From the NCBI RefSeq assembly GCF_003269035.1, contig NZ_QLTK01000008.1:124001-188000 (forward strand): a DNA stretch of 64,000 nt. Direction: 5' to 3'. Positions 7,887-17,779 of the stretch are shown one piece after another. The first letter of the stretch is position 1; the number at the start of each line of letters is the position of its first letter. The notes under the pieces are model-generated. The model was given only the letters and a program-made list of their open reading frames with translations, had not been told where the DNA came from and ran no database searches. A program made the position numbers and the translations under genes. Source of the stretch: Paraburkholderia bryophila. Its GTDB lineage: Bacteria > Pseudomonadota > Gammaproteobacteria > Burkholderiales > Burkholderiaceae.

Positions 7887-9671
7887 ATGAAACGGATCAT
7901 GCAAAACAAGTTCTTCTGGTTGTTCCTCGTGGTGCTGTTCACGTTGCCGGTGTTGCCGCACCCGATTCATGTGCCCGAGTATTGGGTCACGCTGCTGAAC
8001 TACATCGGCTTGTACTCGATCGTCGCGATCGGTCTCGTGTTGCTGACCGGTATTGGCGGCATGACGAGTTTCGGGCAGGCGGCGTTCGTCGGCATCGGCG
8101 CGTACGCGACCGCCTATCTGACGACCACGTATGGTGTGTCGCCGTGGCTTGCGTTGATCGCGGGTGTGGTGGTGACAGCGCTGATCGCGCTGATGCTGGG
8201 GCTGGTGACGATGCGGCTGTCCGGGCACTTTCTACCGCTCGGCACGATTGCGTGGGGCCTGGCGCTGTTCTACCTGTTCGGCAATCTGGACATGCTCGGC
8301 AAGTACGACGGCATCAACGGGATTCCGGTGCTGAATGTTTTTGGCATCAACCTGGAATCCGGCCGCCATATCTATTACCTGATCTGGGTCGTCGTGCTCG
8401 GCGCGGTGATCTCTGTTCAGAATCTGCTTAATAGCCGGCCGGGGCGGGCGATTCGCGCGCTGCGCGGCGGCGGCATGATGGCCGAGGCGATGGGCGTTAA
8501 TACGGGTTGGATGCGCGTGGTGATCTTCGTCTACGCGGCGGTACTGGCGTCCATCTCGGGCTTTCTGTATGCCCACTTGCAACGCGCGGTGAATCCGACG
8601 CCGTTTGGTTTGAATCACGGCATCGAGTTTCTGTTCATGGCCGTGGTGGGAGGGGTGTCGCACGTTTGGGGTGCGGTGCTCGGCGCGGCGATCCTGACCG
8701 TGTTGCAGGATTATCTGCAAACCCTGCTGCCGAAGCTGCTCGGCGAGAACGGCAACTTTGAAGTGATCGTGTTCGGCATCTTGATGGTGCTGCTGCTGCA
8801 ATATGCCCGACAAGGCGTCTGGCCGTTCGTCGCGCGCTTTTTCCCGCGCGGTCCGCGTGCGCATCTGGCGGATCATGCGGAGCCGTTGCCGCAGCGCAGC
8901 AAGCCGACGGCGGGTGAAAACCTGCTGTCGGTGAACAAGGCCCGCAAGCAGTTCGGCGGTCTGGTCGCGGTGAACGACGTCAGTTTCGAGGTCAAAGCCG
9001 GGCAGATCATCGGCTTGATCGGCCCGAACGGCGCCGGTAAGTCGACCACGTTCAATCTCGTGACCGGCGTGCTGCAAGCCACCAGTGGCGAGATCACGTT
9101 CCGTGGCGAGCGCATCGATTCGCTGAGTTCACGTGAAATCGTCAAGCGCGGGATCGGTCGCACGTTCCAGCACGTCAAGCTGCTGCCGGGCATGACGGTG
9201 CTGGAGAACGTCGCAATCGGCGCGCATCTGCGTGGCCAGGCCGGTGTCTGGCGCAGCATTGCACGCCTGAACGGCGCGGAAGAAGCGCGGCTGATGGCCG
9301 AGGCTGCGCGCCAGATCCGTCGTGTCGGGCTCGAGCAGTATATGTACGAAGAGGCGGGCAGCCTGGCGCTGGGACAGCAACGGATTCTGGAAATCGCCCG
9401 GGCGTTGTGCTGCGACCCGACCTTGCTGTTGCTGGATGAGCCGGCCGCTGGTCTGCGGTATCAGGAAAAACTGCAACTCGCCGATCTGCTGCGCCGGCTG
9501 AAGGCCGAAGGCATGAGTGTGCTGCTGGTCGAGCACGATATGGATTTCGTGATGAATCTCACCGATCGTCTGGTGGTGATGGAATTCGGCACGCGGATCG
9601 CGGAAGGTTTGCCGCAGGAAGTACAGCAAGACCCGGCCGTGCTTGAAGCTTATCTGGGTGGGGTGGAGTGA
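7887..9671 (+). CDS. fused ABC transporter permease and ATP-binding protein (LivM-LivG)
   Basis: This 594-residue protein joins two normally separate subunits. Residues 1 to about 320 are a LivM permease (GLVLLTGIGGMTSFGQAAFV near residue 50). A linker around 325-345 leads into a complete LivG ATPase: Walker A GPNGAGKST near 379, Q-loop region RTFQHVKLLPGM, signature LALGQQRILEIARAL near 492, Walker B LLLLDEPAAGL near 512, and switch histidine in LLVEHDMDF near 546. No stop or frameshift separates the halves. The signature begins LALGQQ rather than the more usual LSYGQQ. The stop shares one base with the LivF start. Confidence 0.9.
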   Translation: MKRIMQNKFFWLFLVVLFTLPVLPHPIHVPEYWVTLLNYIGLYSIVAIGLVLLTGIGGMTSFGQAAFVGIGAYATAYLTTTYGVSPWLALIAGVVVTALIALMLGLVTMRLSGHFLPLGTIAWGLALFYLFGNLDMLGKYDGINGIPVLNVFGINLESGRHIYYLIWVVVLGAVISVQNLLNSRPGRAIRALRGGGMMAEAMGVNTGWMRVVIFVYAAVLASISGFLYAHLQRAVNPTPFGLNHGIEFLFMAVVGGVSHVWGAVLGAAILTVLQDYLQTLLPKLLGENGNFEVIVFGILMVLLLQYARQGVWPFVARFFPRGPRAHLADHAEPLPQRSKPTAGENLLSVNKARKQFGGLVAVNDVSFEVKAGQIIGLIGPNGAGKSTTFNLVTGVLQATSGEITFRGERIDSLSSREIVKRGIGRTFQHVKLLPGMTVLENVAIGAHLRGQAGVWRSIARLNGAEEARLMAEAARQIRRVGLEQYMYEEAGSLALGQQRILEIARALCCDPTLLLLDEPAAGLRYQEKLQLADLLRRLKAEGMSVLLVEHDMDFVMNLTDRLVVMEFGTRIAEGLPQEVQQDPAVLEAYLGGVE

Positions 9672-10435
9672 TGGAAAACACGATGAATACTGCGGATGCC
9701 ATTCTGGACGTGAGCGGTCTGTCGGTTTGCTACGGCAAGGTCGAGGCGCTGCACGGCGCGGCGATCAAGGTGCGGCCGGGCCAGATCGTGTCGGTGATCG
9801 GCCCGAACGGCGCGGGCAAGTCGACGTTGCTGAACGCGATCATGGGTGCGCTGCCCACGACTGGACGCGCGAAGGGAACGGTTCTCTATCAGGGCGAGGA
9901 CGTGAGCGCGGTGCCGGTCGAAAAGCGGGTCGCGCGTGGCATGTGTCTGGTGCCGGAGAAGCGGGAGCTGTTTGCATCGATGACCGTGGAAGACAATCTC
10001 GTGCTCGGCGCCTACCGTCGCAAGCGAGCAGGGGAGCGCAACTTCCTCGATCAGCTCGAACCCGTGTTCACGCTCTTTCCGCGGTTGAAGGAGCGTCGGC
10101 AGCAAGCGGCCGGCACGTTGTCCGGTGGCGAGCGACAGATGCTGGCAGTCGGTCGTGCGCTGATGGGTAAACCCGATTTGCTGATGCTGGACGAGCCGAG
10201 CCTGGGTCTTGCTCCGCTGATCGTGAAAGAGATTTTTCACATCATCAGCGCGCTGCGTCAGACGGGCGTGGCAACGCTACTGATCGAGCAGAACGCGCGC
10301 GCGGCGCTGCAGATTTCCGACTACTGCTATGTACTTGAAACCGGCGAACTGGCACTGGAAGGTCCGGCGGCGGATCTGGCGCAGAATCCACGCGTGATCG
10401 AGACATACCTCGGGCTGGCGAAAAAAGCGGCTTAA
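9671..10435 (+). CDS. livF: ABC transporter ATP-binding protein, LivF family
   Basis: This 254-residue second ATPase of the transporter has Walker A GPNGAGKSTLLN near residue 44, signature TLSGGERQMLAVGRALMGKP, Walker B LLMLDEPSLGLAP and the H-loop LLIEQNARAAL. It ends in the usual LivF tail RVIETYLGLAKKA. The ATG at 9671 overlaps the preceding stop by one base; GTG 9668 and ATG 9683 are alternatives. It would form the ATPase heterodimer with the LivG half of the fusion protein. It is the last gene of the operon, followed by the parS-containing terminator. Confidence 0.9.
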   Translation: MENTMNTADAILDVSGLSVCYGKVEALHGAAIKVRPGQIVSVIGPNGAGKSTLLNAIMGALPTTGRAKGTVLYQGEDVSAVPVEKRVARGMCLVPEKRELFASMTVEDNLVLGAYRRKRAGERNFLDQLEPVFTLFPRLKERRQQAAGTLSGGERQMLAVGRALMGKPDLLMLDEPSLGLAPLIVKEIFHIISALRQTGVATLLIEQNARAALQISDYCYVLETGELALEGPAADLAQNPRVIETYLGLAKKAA

Positions 10436-10466
10436 TTCTTCGTTTTTTGACGACTGCGGATGTTTG

Positions 10467-10503
10467 AAGCGGTGTGTTTCACGTGAAACACACCGCTTTT
10501 TTT
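10467..10503 (+). terminator. rho-independent terminator built on a 32-bp perfect palindrome containing parS
   Basis: Bases 10467-10482 and 10483-10498 are exact reverse complements (outer arm AAGCGGTG, centre TTTCACGTGAAA), followed by a run of seven T at 10497-10503. As RNA it folds into a long stem with a tight loop and should terminate the liv operon. The same bases contain a perfect parS, so one element serves both functions. Confidence 0.85.
10475..10490. other. parS: parS centromere site 1 (ParB binding)
   Basis: TGTTTCACGTGAAACA is an exact match to the universal bacterial chromosome parS. It lies about 2.9 kb left of parA and is flanked by further self-complementary bases. Confidence 0.9.
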
Positions 10504-10610
10504 ATTGGTTGGCCATTCGAGCGAAATTCGGGCCTAAACCGAACCCGCTATAATTCGCCCAACCATTTTCCTTTTGAAGGCTCACGCGACGATCTGGCGT
10601 GAGATCCGCG

Positions 10611-12569
10611 ATGCTCTTTCCCACAGAATTTGACGTAATTGTCGTCGGCGGCGGTCATGCCGGCACCGAGGCCGCATTGGCTTCGGCGCGCATGGGCAAT
10701 ACCACGCTCCTGCTGACCCACAACATCGAAACCCTCGGCCAGATGAGCTGCAATCCGTCGATTGGCGGCATTGGCAAAGGCCATCTGGTTAAGGAAGTCG
10801 ACGCGCTCGGCGGTGCAATGGCGGCCGCGACGGACGAGGGCGGTATCCAGTTCCGCATTCTCAATTCGTCTAAAGGACCGGCCGTTCGGGCCACGCGCGC
10901 CCAAGCCGACCGGCTGCTGTACAAGCAGGCGATCCGACATCGGCTGGAGAATCAGCCGAACCTGTGGCTGTTCCAGCAGGCGGTCGACGATCTGATGGTG
11001 GAGGGCGATCGTGTGGTCGGCGCGGTGACGCAAGTGGGGATTCAGTTCCGCGCACGCGCTGTGGTGCTGACGGCCGGGACGTTCCTCGACGGCAAGATTC
11101 ACGTGGGCTTGAACAACTACACCGGCGGCCGTGCCGGCGATCCGGCTTCGGTGTCGCTGTCCGCGCGCCTGAAGGAATTGAAGTTGCCGCAAGGGCGCCT
11201 CAAGACCGGGACGCCGCCGCGTATCGACGGCCGCACGATCGACTTTTCGAAGCTCGAAGAGCAACCGGGCGATCTGGATCCGGTGCCGGTGTTCTCGTTT
11301 CTCGGGCGGGTCGAGCAGCATCCGCGGCAAGTGCCGTGCTGGGTCACGCATACGAACGAGCGGACGCATGACATCATCCGCGGCGGCCTTGATCGTTCGC
11401 CGATGTACACGGGCGTGATCGAAGGGGTAGGGCCGCGCTATTGCCCGTCGATCGAGGACAAGATTCATCGGTTTGCGTCGAAAGAATCGCATCAGATTTT
11501 CCTGGAACCGGAAGGGCTGACGACCAACGAGTACTACCCGAACGGGATTTCGACGAGCTTGCCGTTCGACGTGCAGTTGGAGTTGGTGCGCTCGATGCGC
11601 GGTCTGGAACACGCGCATATCCTGCGCCCCGGCTATGCCATTGAGTACGACTACTTCGATCCGCGCGGGCTGAAGGCGTCGCTGGAAACGAAGGTGATCA
11701 GCGGTTTGTTCTTCGCGGGGCAGATCAACGGCACGACCGGCTACGAAGAAGCGGCGGCGCAAGGCCTGCTGGCCGGTATTAACGCAGGTCTATTTGTACA
11801 GGGCAAGGAAGCGTGGTGCCCACGTCGCGATCAGGCTTACCTCGGCGTTCTGGTCGATGATCTGGTCACGCGTGGTGTGTCGGAGCCGTATCGCATGTTC
11901 ACGAGCCGCGCGGAGTATCGTCTCAGCCTTCGCGAAGACAATGCCGATATGCGTTTGACGGAGATGGGCCGCGAGCTTGGCGTGGTCGACGACGTCCGTT
12001 GGGACGCGTTCAGTCGCAAGCGCGATGCTGTTTCACGTGAAACAGAGCGACTTCGCACGACGTGGGTCAATCCTAAGACGTTATCGGCCGACGAAGCGAC
12101 CGCGCTGCTCGGCAAGCCAATCGACCATGAGTACAGTTTGGCCGATCTGCTGCGCCGTCCGGGTGTCTCGTACGACGGTGTCTGCGGTCTGCGTGCGGGC
12201 GCCTGCGCTGCGCCGGAAATCCTGGCGGAAGACGACGTGCTGCTCGCTCAGATCAAGGAGCAGATCGAGATCGGCATCAAATATCAGGGCTATATCGACC
12301 GTCAGGCCGGCGAGATTGAACGCAATGAAGCGCATGAAGGCACGCGTTTGCCGGACGGATTGGACTACGCAGAAGTGCGAGGGCTGTCGTTCGAAGCGTG
12401 CCAGAAGCTGACGCAATTCCGTCCTGAAACGATCGGCCAGGCATCGCGCATTTCGGGCATCACGCCAGCGGCGATCTCGTTGCTGATGGTTCATCTGAAG
12501 CGCGGCTTGGGACGTCGTTCGACGAAACCCGCCGAACCCGGCACCGACAGCACGCCGGTGACGCAATGA
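10611..12569 (+). CDS. mnmG: tRNA uridine-5-carboxymethylaminomethyl modification enzyme, FAD-binding subunit
   Basis: This 652-residue protein (GidA) works with MnmE to modify U34 of certain tRNAs in the cytoplasm. The N-terminal Rossmann motif [20 protein letters not shown] binds FAD. It is followed by the highly conserved [18 protein letters not shown] and [19 protein letters not shown]. The C-terminal helical region for MnmE and tRNA contact ends near residue 640. I chose ATG 10611 (MLFPTEFDV), which aligns with the E. coli start; a GTG at 10599 would add four residues. Its stop overlaps rsmG by four bases (ATGA). A parS site is embedded in the coding sequence at 12029-12044, where it reads VSRETE. 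Confidence 0.97.
   Translation: MLFPTEFDVIVVGGGHAGTEAALASARMGNTTLLLTHNIETLGQMSCNPSIGGIGKGHLVKEVDALGGAMAAATDEGGIQFRILNSSKGPAVRATRAQADRLLYKQAIRHRLENQPNLWLFQQAVDDLMVEGDRVVGAVTQVGIQFRARAVVLTAGTFLDGKIHVGLNNYTGGRAGDPASVSLSARLKELKLPQGRLKTGTPPRIDGRTIDFSKLEEQPGDLDPVPVFSFLGRVEQHPRQVPCWVTHTNERTHDIIRGGLDRSPMYTGVIEGVGPRYCPSIEDKIHRFASKESHQIFLEPEGLTTNEYYPNGISTSLPFDVQLELVRSMRGLEHAHILRPGYAIEYDYFDPRGLKASLETKVISGLFFAGQINGTTGYEEAAAQGLLAGINAGLFVQGKEAWCPRRDQAYLGVLVDDLVTRGVSEPYRMFTSRAEYRLSLREDNADMRLTEMGRELGVVDDVRWDAFSRKRDAVSRETERLRTTWVNPKTLSADEATALLGKPIDHEYSLADLLRRPGVSYDGVCGLRAGACAAPEILAEDDVLLAQIKEQIEIGIKYQGYIDRQAGEIERNEAHEGTRLPDGLDYAEVRGLSFEACQKLTQFRPETIGQASRISGITPAAISLLMVHLKRGLGRRSTKPAEPGTDSTPVTQ
12029..12044. 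other. parS: parS centromere site 2 inside mnmG
   Basis: A second exact TGTTTCACGTGAAACA lies within the mnmG reading frame, encoding part of the segment AVSRETE. It is 1.3 kb upstream of parA and 1.55 kb from parS site 1. Confidence 0.9.
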
Positions 12570-13249
12570 CGGTAAGCCAGAAGGGAAGCGGTCGGGAAGC
12601 GTTGGCGCCATTGCTGGAAGAGGGCGTTCGCGACCTCGGCCTTGAATTGAGCGATGCCCAGCTTGGCAAGCTGCTCGACTACGTCGCGTTGCTGTTGAAG
12701 TGGAATGCCGTCTACAACCTGACGGCCATTCGCGACCCGCGACAGATGCTGATCCAGCACATTCTCGATTCACTATCGATCGTGCCGCATCTGGCGCCGT
12801 GCGGCCCGTCGTCGGTGCTCGACGTTGGCTCCGGTGGCGGTTTGCCGGGTATCGTGCTGGCAATCGTTCTGCCTGAATGGACCGTTACCGTGAACGACAT
12901 CGTTCATAAGAAGACGGCGTTTCAGTCGCAGGCCAAGGCCGAACTCGGTCTGCCGAATCTGTCGGTGGTGACCGGCCGCGTCGAGACTTTGCAGCCGGGC
13001 GTCGAAGTACCCGCAAAGTTTGACGTAATCGTCTCGCGCGCATTCGCAGAGCTCTCGGATTTCGTTACACTGGCCCGTCATCTGGTGGCGGAGCAGGGTG
13101 CGATCTGGGCCATGAAAGGTGTGCGCCCGGAAGGCGAGATCGAGCGCCTACCTGCGGGCGCCCACGCGGAACAGATCATCCGGCTGAATGTGCCGTCGCT
13201 CGACGCCGAACGGCATCTGATCAAGGTGCGGGTGGACGCGGCCAACTGA
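12566..13249 (+). CDS. rsmG: 16S rRNA (guanine-527-N7)-methyltransferase
   Basis: This 227-residue SAM-dependent methyltransferase (GidB) methylates G527 of 16S rRNA; loss in other bacteria gives low-level streptomycin resistance. The SAM-binding motif [18 protein letters not shown] lies near residues 88-105. It is preceded by the typical [14 protein letters not shown] and followed by [15 protein letters not shown] near 152. Its ATG overlaps the mnmG stop in an ATGA, so it is translationally coupled in the conserved mnmG-rsmG pair. The size matches the family. Confidence 0.95.
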   Translation: MTVSQKGSGREALAPLLEEGVRDLGLELSDAQLGKLLDYVALLLKWNAVYNLTAIRDPRQMLIQHILDSLSIVPHLAPCGPSSVLDVGSGGGLPGIVLAIVLPEWTVTVNDIVHKKTAFQSQAKAELGLPNLSVVTGRVETLQPGVEVPAKFDVIVSRAFAELSDFVTLARHLVAEQGAIWAMKGVRPEGEIERLPAGAHAEQIIRLNVPSLDAERHLIKVRVDAAN

Positions 13250-13362
13250 CAGCCGCTGATTCCCGACTTGGCCATTACCTTAGCCACGAGCGATCAGCCA
13301 CACGTCGTACCAGCAGCAAGCTTTACTTACTTCATCCAGGCAGCAAAAGGGATACACCAACG

Positions 13363-14154
13363 ATGGCAAAAATCTTCTGCGTTGCGAACCAGAAAGGCGG
13401 CGTCGGTAAGACGACGACCACAGTCAATCTGGCCGCGAGCTTGGCAGCGCAGGGACAGCGTGTCCTTCTCATCGACCTGGACCCGCAGGGCAATGCCACG
13501 ATGGGCAGCGGCATCGACAAGGCCGCTTGCGCAAATACGGTTTATGAAGTGCTCGTGGATGGCGTCGCCGTCATCGATGCGCGAGTGCGTCCCGAAGCGG
13601 TCGGCTATGACGTGCTGCCGGCGAATCGCGAACTCGCCGGCGCCGAGGTCGAGCTGGTCAGCGTCCAGAACCGTGAACGTCAATTGAAGAACGCGCTTGC
13701 CGCGGTCGAGGGCGAATACGATTTCGTGCTGATCGACTGTCCGCCGGCTTTGTCGCTGCTGACGCTCAATGGCCTGTGCGCCGCACACGGCGTCGTGATT
13801 CCGATGCAGTGCGAGTACTTCGCGCTCGAAGGTCTGTCGGATCTGGTCAACACCATCAAGCAGGTGCATGCCAACCTCAACCGCGACCTGAAGGTGATCG
13901 GCCTGTTGCGCGTCATGTTCGATCCGCGCATCACGCTGCAACAGCAAGTCTCCGATCAACTGAAAGAGCATTTCGGCGACAAGGTATTCGATGCGGTGAT
14001 CCCGCGCAACGTGCGTCTGGCCGAGGCGCCCAGCTACGGTTTGCCAGGCGTGGTGTTCGACCGTGCGTCGCGCGGTGCGCAGGCGTACGTGCAGTTCGGC
14101 GCGGAAATGATTGAGCGGGTGCGCGCGTTGAACGACGCGCCCCAGGCATCCTAA
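13363..14154 (+). CDS. parA: chromosome partitioning ATPase ParA (Soj)
   Basis: This 263-residue deviant-Walker ATPase begins MAKIFCVANQKGGVGKTTTT, giving the KGGVGKT P-loop with the signature lysine, followed by LLIDLDPQGNATMGSG (Walker A') and FVLIDCPPALS (Walker B). It forms an ATP-dependent DNA-bound gradient that moves ParB-parS complexes. It is short and lacks an N-terminal HTH, so it is the chromosomal (Soj) type. The ribosome-binding site is weak (AAAAGGG about 10 bases upstream). It lies 113 bases after rsmG and is followed within 18 bases by parB. Confidence 0.95.
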   Translation: MAKIFCVANQKGGVGKTTTTVNLAASLAAQGQRVLLIDLDPQGNATMGSGIDKAACANTVYEVLVDGVAVIDARVRPEAVGYDVLPANRELAGAEVELVSVQNRERQLKNALAAVEGEYDFVLIDCPPALSLLTLNGLCAAHGVVIPMQCEYFALEGLSDLVNTIKQVHANLNRDLKVIGLLRVMFDPRITLQQQVSDQLKEHFGDKVFDAVIPRNVRLAEAPSYGLPGVVFDRASRGAQAYVQFGAEMIERVRALNDAPQAS

Positions 14155-14172
14155 GCGGATCGAGGGAGCACG

Positions 14173-15063
14173 ATGAACGCAGTAGCGAGAAAGAAGGGAT
14201 TGGGTCGCGGCCTTGAGGCACTGCTGGGTGGCAGCGCGGATATTACCGAGGCCGTTGCCATTGAAGGCGCGCCGAACGTGCTGCCGCTTAGCAAGATGCA
14301 GGCGGGCAAGTATCAGCCGCGCACGCGCATGGACGAAGGCGCGCTGCAGGAACTGGCGGCGAGTATTCGCGCTCAGGGTTTGATGCAACCGATCCTGGTG
14401 CGCCCCGTGTCGGCGGACAGATACGAGATCATCGCCGGCGAACGGCGGTTCCGCGCGGCGCGTCTTGCCGGTCTGAGCGAAGTGCCGGTGCTCGTCAAGG
14501 ACGTGCCGGATCAGGCCGCCGCCGCAATGGCGCTGATCGAGAACATCCAGCGCGAAGATCTGAATCCGCTCGAAGAAGCGCAAGGCATCCAGCGCCTGCT
14601 CGACGAGTTCAATTTCACGCACGAGCAGGCGGCGGAGTCGGTGGGGCGTTCGCGCAGTGCGGTGTCGAATCTGCTGCGCTTGCTGAACCTGGCGTCGCCG
14701 GTACAGACCATGCTGCTTGCCGGTGACCTCGACATGGGTCATGCGCGCGCGTTGTTGGCCGTGGATGCCGCGACGCAGATTACATTGGCCAATCAGGTCG
14801 TCAATAAACGCATGTCGGTCCGCGAGACCGAGAAGCTGGTCACGACGACCACCAAGGCCGCGCCGGCGGTAAAGGCGCGCGCCAACCCGGACGGCGGTCG
14901 CGACACGCGGCGGCTCGAGGAAGAGCTGTCCGATTTGCTGGCGGCGACGGTGAAGATCAAACTCGGCCGGCGCGGGCGAGGGCAAGTGCTGGTCGACTTC
15001 GGCGATCTGGACGCGCTGGAAGGCATTCTCGTGCGGTTGCGCGGCAACACCGCAGCGGTTTGA
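14173..15063 (+). CDS. parB: chromosome partitioning protein ParB (Spo0J)
   Basis: This 296-residue centromere-binding CTP switch has a lysine/arginine-rich N-terminus (KKGLGRGLEALLGG, the ParA-stimulating tail) and the ParB/Srx domain with GERRFRAARLAGL and ENIQREDLNPLEEA. An HTH follows (FTHEQAAESVGRSRSAVSNL near 150-170) that reads parS, and a C-terminal dimerisation segment ends near residue 295. The start ATG has CGAGGGAGC upstream. It would load at the two parS sites found 2-4 kb to the left and spread from there. Confidence 0.95.
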   Translation: MNAVARKKGLGRGLEALLGGSADITEAVAIEGAPNVLPLSKMQAGKYQPRTRMDEGALQELAASIRAQGLMQPILVRPVSADRYEIIAGERRFRAARLAGLSEVPVLVKDVPDQAAAAMALIENIQREDLNPLEEAQGIQRLLDEFNFTHEQAAESVGRSRSAVSNLLRLLNLASPVQTMLLAGDLDMGHARALLAVDAATQITLANQVVNKRMSVRETEKLVTTTTKAAPAVKARANPDGGRDTRRLEEELSDLLAATVKIKLGRRGRGQVLVDFGDLDALEGILVRLRGNTAAV

Positions 15064-15612
15064 TTGGCGGGTTGAGTCGTTGGTTTGCGACGCGGATCTC
15101 GGGCCGGATTTCGCGCGCAAGCTATTTGGCGCCCTGTGCCGGGTTATCAAGCCCGACGGAGTAGGGCGGTACGCTGCAGGGATCGGTCCCTCCTTTTGAA
15201 GCGCACTGGAATCCTAATTAAATTCCAGTCGATTAATCAGGATTCCGGAAGTGTGTAGCCCGGCCTGTGCTGTCATTGTCGAGGCCTCCCCGTGATCGCA
15301 CTGCGCCGCGCGTTGGAATCCTCATGGCTCTCGCGCCTGGCCTTTTCAGCTAACCCGATCCACAAAGCCGTTCGCTTACCCAACGCCGCTCCACCTGTCC
15401 ACCCACGCGCGCAAAAATCCGCGTTTGTTGCATTTTCGAGACGGCCATTACAGCGCTAAAGGGCCGTTTGCGCGGGCGCAAATTGACGCGATTCAATACG
15501 CATGTTTTGCCACCCCCGAGCCGCCTTACATTTGGCGCGTTTTGCCCCGCCAGGCCGCCATTCCCGCATCGTGAGGATCGGTTTCACGCAGCTTATTGAA
15601 CGGCCTAAAGTC
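15064..15612. other. parB-atp intergenic region with inverted repeats
   Basis: About 550 bases carry no supported gene. Arms ACTGGAAT (15205-15212) and ATTCCAGT (15222-15229) form a hairpin, and GGAATCCT (15208-15215) also matches AGGATTCC (15240-15247) in inverted form, so two alternative pairings overlap. There is no T run, so it is not an obvious terminator for parB. The rest is GC-rich with no recognised motif. Confidence 0.4.
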
Positions 15613-15641
15613 TTGAATTGCCTGCAACTATCGCTTACAAT
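15613..15641 (+). promoter_or_regulatory. sigma70 promoter of the ATP synthase operon
   Basis: TTGAAT (15613-15618) and TACAAT (15636-15641) are separated by exactly 17 bases and lie 80 bases before atpI. This is the best promoter match in the parB-atpI gap. Confidence 0.75.
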
Positions 15642-15720
15642 CGCCCGGATTTAATTGCACGGCAACCCCGTAAGCGCAGCGTAAGCTGGCGGGCTGGAAT
15701 AAGACTTTCGGAACACTGCA

Positions 15721-16263
15721 ATGGCGGTCAAAACGTCGAATCAAGCGCCGAAGAATGGGCACGACGAACCCGCTGAACGCATCGCTTCCGTTGCGTCCAC
15801 CGGTCAGCAAGTCCCTTCTGACGAAGCGTGGGATGTCGAGCAGCAAGATAACAATATCGTTCCGCTCACGCGGACCGAAGCTGAAAAGCTGTTTGGTCCG
15901 AATGTGAGTCGTCCATCGCGCGTTACGCCTTTCAAGGTCGTGGCGGCGCAAATGGTTTTGTCCCTGGGTGCGACGCTGCTGTGGTGGCTGTTCTATAAGC
16001 CGCCGGGCGATGCTGCGCTGTCCGCATTCCTGGGGGGAGCGATCTGCTGGGTGCCGAGCGCGTTGTTCGCGGCACGACTTAGAACGCTGAGCGGCGCCAC
16101 AACAGCCATGAGCTGGATGATTGGCGAAGCGCTCAAGATGGGGACAACGATCGCGATGTTTGTAGTCATCGCCTTCTGGTATCACGACGTAAGCTGGGTG
16201 CCGCTGCTCGTGACCTACCTCGTCGCGCTCAAGACGTACTGGATCGCCTTAGCCTGGCGCTAA
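15721..16263 (+). CDS. atpI: ATP synthase subunit I
   Basis: This 180-residue small membrane protein comes first in the atp operon. AtpI proteins help assemble the c-ring and may assist magnesium or proton handling. Residues 1 to about 65 are hydrophilic and variable. Four hydrophobic segments follow, beginning FKVVAAQMVLSLGATLLWWL and continuing AFLGGAICWVPSALFAARL, typical of the ATP-synt_I family. The ATG at 15721 directly follows a weak GGAACACTGCA spacer. Betaproteobacterial AtpI proteins often carry a long N-terminal extension like this one. Confidence 0.8.
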   Translation: MAVKTSNQAPKNGHDEPAERIASVASTGQQVPSDEAWDVEQQDNNIVPLTRTEAEKLFGPNVSRPSRVTPFKVVAAQMVLSLGATLLWWLFYKPPGDAALSAFLGGAICWVPSALFAARLRTLSGATTAMSWMIGEALKMGTTIAMFVVIAFWYHDVSWVPLLVTYLVALKTYWIALAWR

Positions 16264-16423
16264 GGGTGCAGGAACAAAAGCAGTACAAAATTCACGCTGG
16301 CGCGCAGCGCCGGCATCAGGAGTGCGGATATGACACGATCCGCACCCGGCGTGTTCCCGCAAAACAGTATTGCGGCGGGAACGGCCTAAGACGATTTTCG
16401 ACAATTTGGGTGGCTTTAACGAT

Positions 16424-17275
16424 ATGGCAGCTAGCGAAGGCACGCGCGCAATGGATCCGTCCGAGTACATCGCGCACCACTTGCAGAACTTTTCCACCGC
16501 GCATCAGACGTCGATTTTCGACATTCACGTGTGGAATCTGGACACCCTTTTCTGGTCGATCGTTTGTGGTCTGGCCACCATCTTCATTCTGCATCTCGCG
16601 GCCCGCAAGGCAACGTCCGGCGTGCCGGGCCGTTTCCAATGCGCCATCGAAATGCTGGTCGAAATGGTCGAGGATCAATCGAAGTCGATGATCCACGGCT
16701 CGCGCACTTTCATCGCGCCGTTGGCCCTGACCGTGTTCGTCTGGGTCGCGCTGATGAACTCGCTCGACTTTATCCCTGTGGACCTGCCGGGCAAGGTGAT
16801 TGGCCTGCTGGGTCTGTCCGAAGTCATCCCGCACCACCGTATCGTGCCGACCGCCGACCTGAACGGCACGCTCGGCATCGCCCTCGGTGTGTTCGCGCTG
16901 ATGATTTACTACAACTTCAAGATCAAGGGCGCGGGCGGCTTCGTGCATGAACTGCTGTCCGCTCCGTTCGGCGCGCATCCGCTGTTGTGGATCCCGAACC
17001 TTGCACTGAACATCATCGAGTTCGTCGCCAAGACGGTCTCGCTCGGCATGCGGCTGTTCGGCAACATGTATGCGGGCGAACTGTTGTTCCTGCTGATTGC
17101 CCTGCTCGGCAGCATGTGGGGTTTCGGCGCGGACGTGACGGTGCTTGGCTTCATCGGCCATGTGATCGCAGGCACGGTTTGGGCGATCTTCCACATCTTG
17201 ATCGTTCTGCTGCAGGCGTTCATTTTCATGATGCTGACGCTGGTGTACATCGGCCAGGCTCACGATACCCACTAG
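16424..17275 (+). CDS. atpB: F1Fo ATP synthase subunit a
   Basis: This 283-residue stator subunit forms the proton half-channels next to the c-ring. The fourth-helix signature [20 protein letters not shown] (around residues 206-226) contains the essential arginine, and the last helix carries [21 protein letters not shown] chose ATG 16424 ([20 protein letters not shown]), which is how I know Burkholderia AtpB to start; an in-frame upstream start at 16370 would add 18 residues. It lies between atpI and atpE in canonical order. Confidence 0.95.
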   Translation: MAASEGTRAMDPSEYIAHHLQNFSTAHQTSIFDIHVWNLDTLFWSIVCGLATIFILHLAARKATSGVPGRFQCAIEMLVEMVEDQSKSMIHGSRTFIAPLALTVFVWVALMNSLDFIPVDLPGKVIGLLGLSEVIPHHRIVPTADLNGTLGIALGVFALMIYYNFKIKGAGGFVHELLSAPFGAHPLLWIPNLALNIIEFVAKTVSLGMRLFGNMYAGELLFLLIALLGSMWGFGADVTVLGFIGHVIAGTVWAIFHILIVLLQAFIFMMLTLVYIGQAHDTH

Positions 17276-17347
17276 TAGCGGCTGCGCGTCACGAATAGTT
17301 TTTGGTTTAGCTTTAGTTTTTTAAATCCCAGTTCCAACCAGTTCTAA

Positions 17348-17641
<294 letters not shown>

Positions 17642-17779
17642 GGTTCCTCGGAAGTTTGCGCCTGAGCTATAACTAGTAAGGGCGCAGGGCGGAACGGGCA
17701 CTTGGGCGCTGATCGAATACAGAATCGATGAGCGCCTTGCCGTTTCACTTTCCGAACTAGCAACGTTTAAGGAAACACC

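Noticed and set aside
9125..9140. parS-like core TTCACGTGAA in the LivM-LivG gene
   Set aside because: About 11 of 16 positions match, and the core is explained by the codons for SSREIV.
13327..15150. 607-codon open frame antisense to parA and parB
   Set aside because: It is a shadow frame created by the strong GC bias at third positions of parA/parB; it is glutamine/arginine/histidine-rich with no family character or ribosome-binding site.
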